Assembly: GCA_030512335.1 (NCBI GenBank)
Contig: JAULSU010000008.1
Coordinates: forward strand, 62,001-126,000
DNA: 64,000 bases
Reading direction: 5' to 3'
Source: Immersiella caudata
Lineage: Eukaryota; Ascomycota; Sordariomycetes; Sordariales; Lasiosphaeriaceae
Below, one piece after another: positions 44,093 to 54,677 of this stretch (within the stretch, counting starts at the first letter, position 1; every line of letters begins with the position of its first letter). The notes below the pieces were generated by a model. The model was given only the letters and a program-made list of their open reading frames with translations, made no database searches and was not told where the DNA came from. Made by a program: the position numbers and the translations under genes.

Positions 44093-45354
44093 ATGCCATT
44101 GGGTCCCCCAAGATGGGTGGTCTTCTTTTTGGTGATAATGCAGACCTTGGCGGACCCTGCCGCTGACAGCGTAGTGGCTTCGGGGCGTTATTCATCCGTG
44201 TTGACGGGACGAGAGCCTCACTCACGACTTTGTCCCAGCCACCGGGTTCGGTTTTAATATGCGCGAAATCCCAGACATTGGGAACTTCATTTACCCGTAA
44301 AACAAGGTCGTGGTAAACAGTCGCCAAATATGTGGTCCCAAATCTCACACCTTGCAACTCGCGCCCTATCTCTGCTAGGGACAAGTCAAGAGGGAAAACC
44401 TCGCATCGAGACAAGGGAGGAACGGCAAATCACTCCAGGATGGGCGGAGCCAACCCTTTTCGAAGCAAATCCCAACAAAAGCGCTCAGGCGGTTCTTGAT
44501 GTCCTGTCGAAGCGCCAAACTTGCGCTCCAGGGTATGGCTATTGCTCGAGTAAGTTCAGTCTCTCACCATCCAAAATCCTTTAGCTGAACGGAGAACGCT
44601 CCAGACTTTGGTGGTTGCTGCCCTGCATCTGACCGGTGCTGCTCCTACGGCTACTGCATGAGACCGGGGCGAGTTTGTTGTCCAACAGGATCTTGTCCAG
44701 GGGGTTACAACTGTTGCGGCAGTAGTAATTGCGCCCCGGTTGGCAGTCAGTGCTGTAGCAATGGCCGGTATTGCGATACCGGCAATATCTGCGTTCTCTA
44801 TCAGGGACGCATTGTCTGCTGCACGGATCTGACCTGCACTGCAAATGTGGACGGCACGACTACCATCAGGGCCACAACTCGAACCACTACGGCTACCATC
44901 ACCAGAGCGACCTATCAGTACTACTACTACACGGTTTACTGGTAAGCATCTACCCTTTTTTGACCGCGTGTAACCCCTTACTGATCCTTGGTGCAGGACC
45001 TATCGGTACTACTACTGGTATTACATGGCCGCGGCTACAGCTTCCGTGGTTACTTATTCTAGCGCCACTACCACTGCCACCGTGACGGTGTATGCCTCGG
45101 ATCAACTCGACGCCACTTCTTCTCTGAGAGAGATTACTGCAACAATGTTTACCACACCCGCTTCCGCAACGTCCTTGGCACCTCTATTCGGGATTACTTC
45201 AACCTCCTCGGCCAGGACTCGGACTACCCCCACCAACACTGGCTCTCCTGGCACCCCCGGCTTCGGCACCTCTACAGGCAGCTCTTTAGATTTTCCTGCT
45301 GTGTGTTTCATGGCGGGTGGCTTGTTGATTGGAATAATGGCCGTCTGGCTTTGA
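44093..45354 (+). CDS. Cys-rich secreted protein, probably GPI-anchored
   Basis: Sure exons are the one ending at 44549, then 44605-44941 and 44997-45354; introns have GTAAGT...CCAG and GTAAGC...GCAG. They join the Cys-rich core YCSNFGGCC, RCCSYGYC, RVCCPTGSC, YNCCGSSNCAPVGSQCC and VCCTDLTC to a long Thr/Ser-rich, Tyr-rich linker and a C-terminal hydrophobic tail (FMAGGLLIGIMAVWL) typical of a GPI signal or membrane anchor. The 5' end is less sure. The same frame is open back to an ATG at 44093 that gives a signal peptide (RWVVFFLVIMQTLADPA), with one TAA at 44255-44257 that must lie in an unresolved intron. A surface protein on wall or membrane is the inference; enzymatic function is not expected. 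Confidence 0.7.
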
Positions 45355-45678
45355 GAAGCAGTGAGAGAAGCTGAAGGGTTGGTATTTTGGTATGAGTCGG
45401 AATCACTCAGGGGTTCAGGAGCTCAGGGCTAATGATGGCTTCGTCGAGTTTCTTTGTGTCGGAGACAAAGGTCCTAATTATAATGTGCTTAAGAACTAAT
45501 GAACAATCGAGTATCCATGGACCGACAAAGGAGACGGTCCCTTAAGCATTGTGCCCCAGATGTTACTATTTCCAAGATGTGTCGCGCAGTGGTGGGAAGA
45601 AACCCGTAAGAGTTCGGGTGAAAGAAAAAGAGCCGTACAAGTGTACTGAGAAAGACGACGCGCCCTACCCCTGCTTAC
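45355..45678. other. Convergent intergenic region
   Basis: About 320 bp between two convergent genes; no feature seen. Confidence 0.4.
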
Positions 45679-48051
45679 TCACACAACAGAAACCTTCTTA
45701 CCCTTTTCCTTATCCAGAAACCCACTAAACGTCCTCTTCAACTTCCCCAACGACTTCTTGCTCAACAACCCTCCACCCCTTTCCTCGCCCGGCAGAGGCA
45801 AATATGCAGCGTCCGGCAGAGGGCGAGGCACATTCAGCTTCGTCGCATACGGTGGCGATGGAAGCCCAGCTGTCTCCTGCCCCTTGACCTTGACCAGCTT
45901 CTTCTGTCCCGCCAGAACACCAGCTCCGCCACCACTTCCCTCCTCGTCACCCTTCGTCTCACCCAAGCTCGACTGACTAACATTCGTATCAAGCGAATTC
46001 TGCGCCCCCTTTTTCACTCCCGGGATACCGAAGCTCGACACCATCGGGGTCATCAAGCTCCCATATTCCGTAGTAGAAGAGGGAGAACTCTCAGAGGACA
46101 TGCCACGTCGATGACCCCCAGCGGTTTGATAACTCCCATACCCACTATCATGGCTCTCCCTCTTGGCACCACCTCTCTCTCCCGCTCCACGATACACCTG
46201 CCCCTGCCTCTTCACATTCACATTCACATTTCCCAGCGTAGGGCTATCTGTCGAACCAGGAGAAAGTAACCCCACTCCACTCTCCGAAGCATGACCGGGA
46301 AGATTCCACCTAACCGTATGCCCACCGCCAGAAGTAAGACTAGACGGACTCGGCGTCACCGGGTTAACAGGACTCACGGGACTGGCAGAGGGAGGAGGGG
46401 ATACCCATTTTCGAGAGGGAGCGACGGTGTGGACGTAGGTCTTTGCGTCAGAGTTGCGACGGGTGAGTTCGGCGGACCAGGTTGTTTGGGAGGGTACGGT
46501 GGGGAGGGGACGGTTGTTAGGAAGGGTGGAGGGCGAGGGGTCGCGGGATCGGGATGTTCGGGAGGGGGGTCGGGAGGGGGGTTGAGATGTGAAGGGGGGT
46601 TCCTTAGAGGTGGAGGGGCGACGGGAGAGAGAATTCTGGGGTTCAGATGGACGGCGGGAGATTGAGGTTTGCGAGGAGGAGCGGTGGCGGTCACGGTCGG
46701 TGCTTTGGGTGCGGGAGAGTTGCGGTTGGGGATCGGCGCTGCGGGAGCGGGAGCGATGAGGTTGGGACTTTGGGGTGGTTGTAGTGATGTCGGTGGATGA
46801 AGCGTGTCGACGATGACGGCTAACAGCGATGTTGGAAGATGGGTCGGGGCGTTCATCGCGGAGACGGTCCAGGATATCACGCTCGCGGCCACGGTTGGAG
46901 GATGGAGCACGGGATGGCTTTCTGTCGGCCGAGGTGCTGCGTTCACGCTTTCGGTCTGAGGAGTTGGGACGTTGGCCTCTTTCTTTGGGGTTGTTGTCAG
47001 ACCACTCGTCAATCTTTCGGAGAGACCCTGACCCGGTGGAAGTACGATGCGAGACACGGTACGGGGAGGGAGTCTCGGGGACCAAGTCTTCGGTGCTGTC
47101 AGAATGGGTTGTGTTGCGGAGGCTGGACGGGCGTTTGGGCCGAGTAGCGGGCTTGTTGGCATCGTCTTCTTCGATCTGGCCTCTGTCTGTCGAACGACGG
47201 TAGACGTTGGGTCGAGCTGGGAGGCCGACAGGGTTGTCACCAATGAGCTCCGTGTCAAAGGTGGCTGACTGGGGTGATCGTGGGCTGGTCGGCGTCTTTC
47301 TCGGAGAGGGAAGTGGCTCATCATCGTACTCCCTTGGTCGCCGCTTCGATGCACCCTGGTACGACCGAGGTCTGTGCTCCTCAGAGGATTCAAGTTCGTC
47401 TTCGCGCCGTCGCAGATCCTCGGAAGCTCCGCGTCGGTGAGACACTCCTCGTGAGATCTCTTTTGCTTTGTCTTCCTGCTCGTACCTCTCGAAAGTCTTA
47501 ACGCTAGGGTTCTTGGGCCGGGCTATTGGATCTTCCTCGACTCCGCTTGGCGAGGCGCGTTGTGAGCTGAGTCGCACGGCCTCTTTGGCCTTCTTCTCCC
47601 TCGCCTCCCTTCGGAGCTCCTCTCCAAAGTCGATGTACGGCTCAACATTGTCCACTGCTGCGTTCTGCTTTGCTCGGTCGGGCTGTCCCTTCGTAGAGGT
47701 GTCTGGTGAAATAGTGGCCGGTCGGGAAGGTGTCCCTGATGAAAGCCCCTGAGAAGCCCCCTCGACCACCGCCACCCTTTTTTCGGTAAAATTCACGACA
47801 AACTCGGCCACCAACCCATCTTCTCCTTGGGTGAACTTGAACTGATGTTGCTGAACAGCGATATGTCGATGGACCGGGCAGCTGAGAACATTGCCCGACA
47901 ACTTTCGAAGCTCCTCAGTGGGAACGGACTTATCGAGCGGGCAATACTTGTCGTTTCTCTCGGCGGCCTTGTTGCACTTCATCCACTGCAGATAAAAGTG
48001 CTGCTGATTCTCTTGGCAGCCGAAATACGGCGTGTAGTCGTAGATGCACAT
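45679..48051 (-). CDS. Long, mostly disordered conserved fungal protein
   Basis: A single open exon; the start at 48051 gives 790 residues beginning MCIYDYTPYFGC. That opening, with the following HFYLQWMKC and YCPLD, recurs at the N-terminus of a fungal family with a small Cys/His cluster, so it is preferred over the longer frame from 48180. Residues 50-110 hold the only folded-looking part (CPVHRHIAVQ, KFTQGEDGLVAEFVVNF). The remaining 650 residues are rich in Ser, Arg, Pro and acidic groups, with many SRS/RRPS runs, and the C-terminus is a basic amphipathic segment (KSLGKLKRTFSGFLDKEKGK). No enzyme domain. Regulatory or scaffold function with heavy phosphorylation is plausible but not shown. 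Confidence 0.8.
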   Translation of the reverse strand: MCIYDYTPYFGCQENQQHFYLQWMKCNKAAERNDKYCPLDKSVPTEELRKLSGNVLSCPVHRHIAVQQHQFKFTQGEDGLVAEFVVNFTEKRVAVVEGASQGLSSGTPSRPATISPDTSTKGQPDRAKQNAAVDNVEPYIDFGEELRREAREKKAKEAVRLSSQRASPSGVEEDPIARPKNPSVKTFERYEQEDKAKEISRGVSHRRGASEDLRRREDELESSEEHRPRSYQGASKRRPREYDDEPLPSPRKTPTSPRSPQSATFDTELIGDNPVGLPARPNVYRRSTDRGQIEEDDANKPATRPKRPSSLRNTTHSDSTEDLVPETPSPYRVSHRTSTGSGSLRKIDEWSDNNPKERGQRPNSSDRKRERSTSADRKPSRAPSSNRGRERDILDRLRDERPDPSSNIAVSRHRRHASSTDITTTTPKSQPHRSRSRSADPQPQLSRTQSTDRDRHRSSSQTSISRRPSEPQNSLSRRPSTSKEPPFTSQPPSRPPSRTSRSRDPSPSTLPNNRPLPTVPSQTTWSAELTRRNSDAKTYVHTVAPSRKWVSPPPSASPVSPVNPVTPSPSSLTSGGGHTVRWNLPGHASESGVGLLSPGSTDSPTLGNVNVNVKRQGQVYRGAGERGGAKRESHDSGYGSYQTAGGHRRGMSSESSPSSTTEYGSLMTPMVSSFGIPGVKKGAQNSLDTNVSQSSLGETKGDEEGSGGGAGVLAGQKKLVKVKGQETAGLPSPPYATKLNVPRPLPDAAYLPLPGEERGGGLLSKKSLGKLKRTFSGFLDKEKGKKVSVV

Positions 48052-49482
48052 GGTTCGCTTGGTTCGCTTGGTGCCGCGGGTGTAACGAGATGCAAGTGCC
48101 CCGGGAAACGAAACAATAAATGGCTGCAGAGCAACACAAGAAAGCAGGAACGAGACGAGGGTAGCTCGGCTTTTCTCCAAAATAAAACTGCGAAGACACC
48201 ACCTCCGGGGTGCCGGATTCTACAAACCATTTCGGATTTGTTAGCTCGGTCTGCCGCCCCTCCAAAGTTACCTGCCTTCCAGATAAGTGGAGGAAGGCTT
48301 CCAACCCCCAAAACGGAATATCTTAGCAGTTGTGCCACACGGGCGGTTCGTCAGCGCTGGGTAAGGGACTGTGCCGCACCCCAACAGAGCCCTATCGCCG
48401 CGTCAGGGCAGGATTCCCGCGGCTGGATGCCGCAGTCTTGTTAGTGCTCTAGCGCCTCGCGGGAGATGCCAATAGAGAGTTCAGATTGGCGAGAAAGTGC
48501 CGACTCGGTCTCGCGCAGCTCGGGAAGCGGGAACCAACGCACGCAATCAGAACTTTCGGGGTGCCGCGGATGCCTGGTTGGATGGCCGTGTCATCTGGTT
48601 CTGGATAGCCCCCAACTTCCCACGCCCAGACCGTGTGCCGCCTAGTGGTTTGCTGGCTGTTCTTTTGTCCAACACGCCCGAAGGATCAGAGGATTCAGTG
48701 CCACCCTTTTTTCACAGCAAAGATTACAAAAAATTGGTCCAGTGCTCGCCATTCCCGCACCCCCTTTACCAGCGAGGCTCAATGACGGCGACAAATGATA
48801 AGCCTCCATTTCGCATCGCCAGTGTTGACTTGGACTGAACACGGTGAAAACTGGAAACCACCTCGTTGGCACGAGTGTGCAACAGGGCCGAGACCAGCTA
48901 CCTGTCTCGTTCCGGTTGCCAACGGCTCCCAAAAGGGCTGTGAGCATGACGTTGACATGCGAGCTCCGAGTGCGAGGGGAAGCCGGCTAAGCTCAGAATT
49001 GACTTTGGCCATCATGCCACACCCGGCATCGGTGGACTTTGCTGACCAAGCCGGACTGATCAAAGTTGTGTTGAAACAGGAAATCACAGCCGCGACGGGA
49101 ATTCTTGGGAAGCATTTGCATCACAACACTCACCATGACAGCCTTTTCACTGACACACACTTACACGCTACACCAACTTCCAGGGTTTCCGCCAACAACC
49201 CAACAACCAGACACTACTGCACCTCTCAGAAGCCAACATCGGACTCCTGGCCCAATAGAGTTTTCCCACCGTCGACGCCACCAAAGGCACCAAACTTTGA
49301 CTTTGCCCCTCACCACCTCATGTCCCGAATCTCCCCCATCCGAACGTGCGCGGCGGCGAAACAAGCCCGCGTGCACGCCACCATATGGCGCAGAGCAACA
49401 CCTTCTCCGTTCCATCCACCTATCCCCATTCCCAACTTCCAACCACCCCTGCCTCCCGTCCTATTGGCCAACACCATCTCCA
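48052..49482. other. Divergent intergenic region
   Basis: About 1.4 kb between the disordered-protein gene and the kinase-like gene. C-rich ORFs run into the kinase frame from 49105, but their composition and lack of motifs suggest leader sequence. Confidence 0.45.
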
Positions 49483-50457
49483 ATGTCCCCTCCCATCACC
49501 CCCCAAACCGACATCGCCCTTCCCCCCGTCCACCACTCGCACCGCCCGTCTGCCGACAGCCACAGCAAACCCAACAATATTTTCCCCAAACCCCCCGCCC
49601 GGCGCAACCCCCCGCCCATCCTCGAAGAAGACGACCCCATGCTCGACTACCCCCCCGAAAGCTGGATCGCCTCCATGATCGGCACCACCGGCCTCCTCTA
49701 CCGCTTCTCTACCCACCTCGTCTACAAATCCAACGTCACACCCCGCGTAGCCAAACTAATGGAATCCGCCGGTCCCTCCGTAACCCTGCCCCCCATCTCC
49801 CGGGTGGTTTGGAAGGGTTCCCGCCCCGACACCGGGACCAAAGCCATCATCATGGAACTCGGCCGCAAGTTCCGCGCCCGCGATATCCCCCCCGACCAGC
49901 GAAGATCCGTGGTAGTAGAAATGTTTGGGTTGTTAGAGAAGTTGCACAATGACAAGGGTATCGTCCACGGCGACATCAAAGAAACCAACTTCCTGTGGTC
50001 CCGCGACGGGAAATTACGACTTGTCGATTTCAGCAGCGCGCGGTTCATCACCGAAGAGAAATCCGGCTGGGATGAGAGTTTCTCAACAGAAGCCTACTTC
50101 ACACCCATACGTATGCGCAAGAGGGACGAGGCGAGGAAGAGTCTAAGAGAGGGGATCATCGGTGCAGGAGGGGGTGTACAAGGGGGGGTACCCGCGCCGA
50201 CGGTGTTTGATGACTATTATGCGCTGGCGGTGACGCTTTGGGCAATGTATGCAGCACGAAAGCCGGGGAGGAGGCAGTTCAATCAAAAGACGATTTGGAG
50301 GACGGATTTAGCAAAGGTGGAGGATGATATGGTGAGGGCGTGGATTAAGAAGGTGTTTAAGATGGCGGGGTGTCGTTTGTTGTGGCCGGATCCGATGGAG
50401 GAGAGGGAGAGGGAGAGAGATAGAGAGAGGAAGGGGCTGGGGGTAGGAGAAATGTGA
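49483..50457 (+). CDS. Atypical protein kinase-like protein
   Basis: A single exon; the ATG at 49483 gives 324 residues. The catalytic lobe is clear: LHNDKGIVHGDIKETNFLW (HGD at 162-164) and KLRLVDFSSARF (DFS at 182-184 in place of DFG). A short N-lobe has a candidate ATP lysine in HLVYKS (K82) and PPISRVVWKG, but no glycine loop is recognisable, and the C-lobe is short (FDDYYALAVTLWAMY, then a tail of alternating Glu/Arg). HGD in place of HRD and DFS in place of DFG mark this fungal kinase-like family; whether it phosphorylates is unclear. The extreme C-terminus (EERERERDRERK) derives from a purine-rich tandem repeat. It is divergent from the disordered-protein gene. Confidence 0.75.
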   Translation: MSPPITPQTDIALPPVHHSHRPSADSHSKPNNIFPKPPARRNPPPILEEDDPMLDYPPESWIASMIGTTGLLYRFSTHLVYKSNVTPRVAKLMESAGPSVTLPPISRVVWKGSRPDTGTKAIIMELGRKFRARDIPPDQRRSVVVEMFGLLEKLHNDKGIVHGDIKETNFLWSRDGKLRLVDFSSARFITEEKSGWDESFSTEAYFTPIRMRKRDEARKSLREGIIGAGGGVQGGVPAPTVFDDYYALAVTLWAMYAARKPGRRQFNQKTIWRTDLAKVEDDMVRAWIKKVFKMAGCRLLWPDPMEERERERDRERKGLGVGEM

Positions 50458-51038
50458 GGGGGAGAGGACCGAGAGGGAGAGAAGAAGGAGGACGGGGGTG
50501 TAAGCTATTAGAGATGGCTGCCGTGTCCCAAGGTATGGGCTTGCGGCGTTTGTTGGGTGTGTTTTGGTTTAGAGGTTAGATTGGCGATAGTGCGGTGTCT
50601 CTGTGTCTCGGTGAGCTGTTCCGCGGCGGGAACTGTTGGGCTGCGGCACGGATTGGTGGAATGGCTTGCTCGGGATGCTTCGCCGCATAGATGTAAATAT
50701 GGATTTGGACCTATTCCAAATCATTGTGTTGCTCGAGATAGTACTTCTTGGCTGCCTGTGCGATGGCTGTTCCCGACTCTCCGACGCCACCAGGGTTGGA
50801 AAGAAGCTATTTGAACAGGGGATCTCCATAGACGTCGGAAACCTGAAGCATATCAGCGAAGTCGCGCCTTGATTTAGACAGCGGAACTAACCTGTTGCAG
50901 CAGTCTAAAATTCTCCTTGTTCTCCTGTTGTACTATCTCCGGCTCTGTTAAATAGTGCTGCCTTTCCGGAATTCTGGGTTCTGTCAGCCACATCACTCTC
51001 CATAAAATTCGTCGGCTCATACCCCATGATCTTTGCCA
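50458..51038. other. Intergenic region
   Basis: 3' flanks of two convergent loci; short ORFs without motifs. Confidence 0.4.
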
Positions 51039-52352
51039 TCATCTCTTCAACACCCGATTTCCTCGCCACTTCGTTAGAGTACGACCAAGGTTCCTGTCCC
51101 CCGTAATTTTGGATTCTTCCCCAGATGAAGGCATCGAAGTATCCTCTATTGGAGCTCCGGTCCGCGGCTCACCCCAATCCCAAGCAATCATCACATCGTG
51201 CCATGCTCCCTGTGTGTAGAGGATGCCCAGGCCGGGCGACACTTCAGCTACCTTTCCCAAGAGGCGACGCCTGCCTTGGATAACGACCATCTCTTCGTGG
51301 TCCCAGGTCATGGCGCGAACTTTGGTCCAAAACATATCGTGACAAGTCTCCGAAGAACTGATTTCCACGAAATAGCGTGGTCCGGAACCAGTTCTCTCCG
51401 AGTCGTCTTCCACCCGTCAAGATCTATCCCAAGGGGAGTGCATAAATCTTGCCTCGGCGGTCCGCGTCCTCGCGCAGGTGATAGAGGTCAATCAGGTCGC
51501 TCAGGGGATGGACCCTAAGCGCGAAGGTGCTAGGGTCCTCCACGGTGTCCCGGGAAAAGGGCGATGCACGATCCATTAGATATGTAATCGACCGACTCGA
51601 ATTCAGTGCATCCCCATACAGGCGATCGGTCGCCACTTGATCCGGATGCGCGATGCTACTATCCAGTGTCGCTAGTTTTTTCTCCCAGAGCCTTCTAAAT
51701 GTCTTCAAGCCGGAAGAGAACGTGTGGCCACAATTTTCAAGCCTCCACAGATTATGGAAATATGGCTCGCCGCCGTAGCTTCTTGCAGGACCTGTCCCAC
51801 AGTCAGAATTAAGCCCGTTGTTCCGCAACAACCCACCAACGGCTGACTTAACCATACACGTCGGAACCAAGGCCTTTTCTGCAGCGCCACAAAGGACTCT
51901 TGTGTTCTCAGGCCAGGCTTGGAAGGAGGACCGTGGATTATGACGATAGCAGACGTGCTGTCTTGACTCTCCTCTCCAAGCCATACAGTGACGCGGTTTG
52001 CGCAAGAGTAGATAAATGCCATTATTCGAACCTGACGACCTCTTTCTGCGACATCTTCCTGGTTGATGCAAATGGCGTCGACCCATAGAACGCGGTCTAG
52101 AACGAGGTCGCGGAGTCCAGTCAGGGCTGCCTGGAGGTTGGGTGTGACGACAAGTTCCTGCCCGTTTATGGAGACTTTTCTCGGGTTGTCTGGTGACCTC
52201 CAAACGTACGAAAGAGCTTCGAAGAGCTGGGTTTGCTTGAGAGATGGGGGAAGCGCGTAGTCAATCAGCTCGTATTGAATCGCTGAGTTGGTGTTGCTGC
52301 TTGGCAATAGTCTAGAAATAACCACAACATGACTGATATACCAGTTTCTCAC
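51039..52352 (-). pseudogene. HET (heterokaryon incompatibility) domain gene, broken
   Basis: The first frame (52352 to about 51740) encodes a HET domain: FEALSYVWRSPDNP, VTPNLQAALTGLRDL, RVLWVDAICINQEDVAERG, VTVWLGEES, RPWFRRVW, SHISIICG. The reading then shifts frame near 51735, because the next conserved part (GHTFSSGLKTFRRLWEKKLA... to GKIYAL) lies in another frame and ends at a stop at 51424. The C-terminal end (DREMAVIxxKGRxLGKV-like: EEMVVIQGRRRLLGKVAEV) is in a third segment, 51413-51039. The N-terminus stops where RIP-type AT-rich DNA begins. HET proteins drive cell death when unlike fungal individuals fuse; this copy is probably dead. A 66-bp in-frame intron near 51,830 is possible. 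Confidence 0.7.
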
Positions 52353-52850
52353 ACGCGCACTATATTCCAGCCGTTACCGGCCAATAATATAAGGGCAATA
52401 TATCACCTTACACTATAGCTTCTCTGCCTTACTCTATTTACACTGTAAAAAGATGTTATCTTTGCTGACACGCTCCATTTCGGCTGTTTTTATACAGTCA
52501 AGGCCTTTAACCTTAATAACAAAAATTACCAGGTGATTAAAAACACGATAAAAGTCTACTTAATAAAGGTGGAGGTGAAGACGTGGATTTTAGAGCAATT
52601 AAAAGAGGATTTCGGCAGCTGGTTTAAATATATAGAGATAATGGTGAGGTTGACTCTGTTGGAAGGGACAGAGTTTTAATTTCAGTATGTGGCCGGGTTT
52701 TTTTTGGTGGATAGGAATGAATTAAAATTCCTTCCATCTTTCACACAAGGGAAAAAGGGCATTTCAGAGGTTATTGATGAGGAAGAAATTGTAAAACGGA
52801 AAGGGGGGTGGGGGGGGGGGAGGTAAGAGGTGGTTATATTCTGACTCAAG
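52353..52850. other. AT-rich RIP-like patch
   Basis: AT-rich sequence with stops in all frames and a G-homopolymer run at about 52805-52821. It probably derives from a transposon; no protein could be read. Confidence 0.5.
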
Positions 52851-53054
52851 GTTTGAGTGCCAGCTCGCCGGGCTTCCTTCGTTAAGGTCATTTTGACGCC
52901 CGAAAAAGCCACCTTCAGGATATGGCCGTTTATTGTTTTTCTAGTTTGTGAAAAGACATCGATACCCACTTTGTTCGAACAGGGGCCTTGGTGTTTGTGT
53001 TTTCTTATACGTTGCGTTTATTTATGGCTTGCAGCCATAAATCCAAAATCCAAG
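52851..53054 (+). repeat. Dispersed repeat, copy B
   Basis: About 204 bp matching 11471-11675. This copy keeps more G/C (GAGTGCCAGCTCGCCGGGC, TATGGCCGTTTATTG), so it is nearer the unmutated form. Confidence 0.7.
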
Positions 53055-53504
53055 GCTCCTTAGCAATAACCGAAGGAGTAGAATCCATCCGTCCGGCAGG
53101 GGAGTGTATGTCAACCGCGAGTCGGCCACCATGGCCTCGTGCCCGTTCCGGTGAAGGGTTGCTATGATGGTGCAGTTTCTAAACTTATTGCCAGGTGGGG
53201 ACAAAGCTGACAAACTGAAGAGGGGTGCTAATTTCCCCCCTTGTCCAAGACGTCTAAGGCAGTGGTGCCTGAGGCGAATAGGGGGAGGATATGACTGAAG
53301 AGATAACAACTCTGGCTAGCAATCACGATCGCCACTGCAACTATCTATCGTCTCTATTATCTCTTAGGTTTTACGTGCGAACTTTTCAAAATGATATTCT
53401 ACTCTATTGTTAACCAAGAAGATATCGCAGAGGCAAGATCGAGATGCCTCTGGCGGACAATGTACCTACCACCCCCCCTTCCAGTGGTGAACAGCCGTCC
53501 TGCC
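53055..53504. other. Intergenic region
   Basis: 3' flank of the UstYa gene; no coding sequence seen. Confidence 0.4.
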
Positions 53505-54677
53505 CTAACTCGCCCCCGAATCGACCACCACTCCAATGTCTCCATGGGGAGCAGATTTGTCGTATGCCGGTCCTATACGATCATAATGTAAGACTTTTTT
53601 CTCTCACATCGCCGCAACCAAGTAACTGGGAGAATGAAAATTGTCACTCACCAAGCGTCGGATGCACGACCAATCCAGGCTCATACACATTCACATAACG
53701 GCTTTCTGACCATCCATCCAGAGCACTCCAGTCAACGCACTGATGGGGACTCTCGGAGTTGGCCAGGGGTACCGGATCGGTGGTTCCCCACTTCATGGTC
53801 ATGAGAGACGCATCCCCTTGACACATGACGGCTTGGCGGAGCAAGTCGAGGCAGTGAACTAATTCTAGATCAGTGTGTCGATTTACCACGGGTAGAGGCA
53901 TTTAAAAGACATACCGTTGTGTAGATGGAGCAACTTATACTCCGTGTCGGTGATATTGGGGAAGTAATAGTCAAGGTGAATGAATCGGTGCAATCGTTGC
54001 TATGGTTGTCAGGTCAAAAACTGCTAATGGAAAGGAAATTCTAAACTTACCACGCAATGCAGGTTGTGGTAGACAGTCAGTTGACCGAGATACCCCGAGC
54101 TGTCTGTCAGACGAACTCCCTCTGCCTCGCGCCCCAGTTCCCGCATCTCATCCTGTGTAAGCCTGATCATTGAATCTACAATTTGCCATAGTCAGTAATT
54201 GGGCGTAAATATGCTCGTTGTACTATAAGGGAAACTTACGATTGAGCAACTCATTCCACGCTTGATCCAGCTGATATCCTGGAGGGCCCGCATATCTCCA
54301 AGCACTTGACTCGGCAACATCGGGGTTGACATCAAAGACTTTGGATGTTAACCGGATAGCAGGCTGTGCAAGAGCTGTCCTCAAATTAGTAGGTACTTCC
54401 TGTAGAAGAGCATAGAGGTGCCGTGCTTACTGTTGATAATTGCAGGCGGATCGTGGGTTTGCCGCCGACTCAGGTAGCCCAGTGCAGCGAAAAAGAGAGC
54501 AGTATAGCATGCCACCACAATCATATGAAGGCACAGAAGACAACGGAGTGAGCGAAACCACGGTTGTTTTTGGGAAGACACTGCGATGTAGAGCCCGTCA
54601 TTGAACGAGGGATGAGTAAGGAGTTTCTCATCTTCCCCATCGTAAGATCTGGGCTTGTGCTGGCGGTTATGGTGCAT
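53505..54677 (-). CDS. UstYa-family (DUF3328) membrane-anchored oxidase-like protein
   Basis: Six exons (54677-54431, 54374-54240, 54175-54051, 53999-53915, 53864-53652, 53572-53505) sum to 290 residues with all phases matching. The ATG at 54677 gives the usual EDEKL start of this family; the upstream ATG at 54749 is possible. One membrane helix follows (CLLCLHMIVVACYTALFFAA). Family motifs are present: YHNLHC (H164-x-x-H167-C168) and HCLDLLRQ (H201-C202), the two HxxHC-type boxes. Known members (UstYa/UstYb in ustiloxin, others in asperipin and cyclochlorotine) act in oxidative cyclisation or chlorination of peptides and related metabolites. The neighbouring divergent gene encodes a secreted protein with KR sites. 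The substrate here is unknown. Confidence 0.88.

Noticed and set aside
46374..47393. 339-codon second frame inside the disordered-protein gene
   Set aside because: Pro/Thr-rich shadow frame of a Ser/Arg-rich coding region; no signals of its own.
48795..49952. 385-codon Pro/His-rich ORF
   Set aside because: It overlaps the kinase-like frame in another phase and reads as translated C-rich leader sequence.
52805..52821. G-homopolymer as a quadruplex regulatory element
   Set aside because: A single run in AT-rich RIP DNA without repeated G-tracts; equally likely assembly noise or drift.
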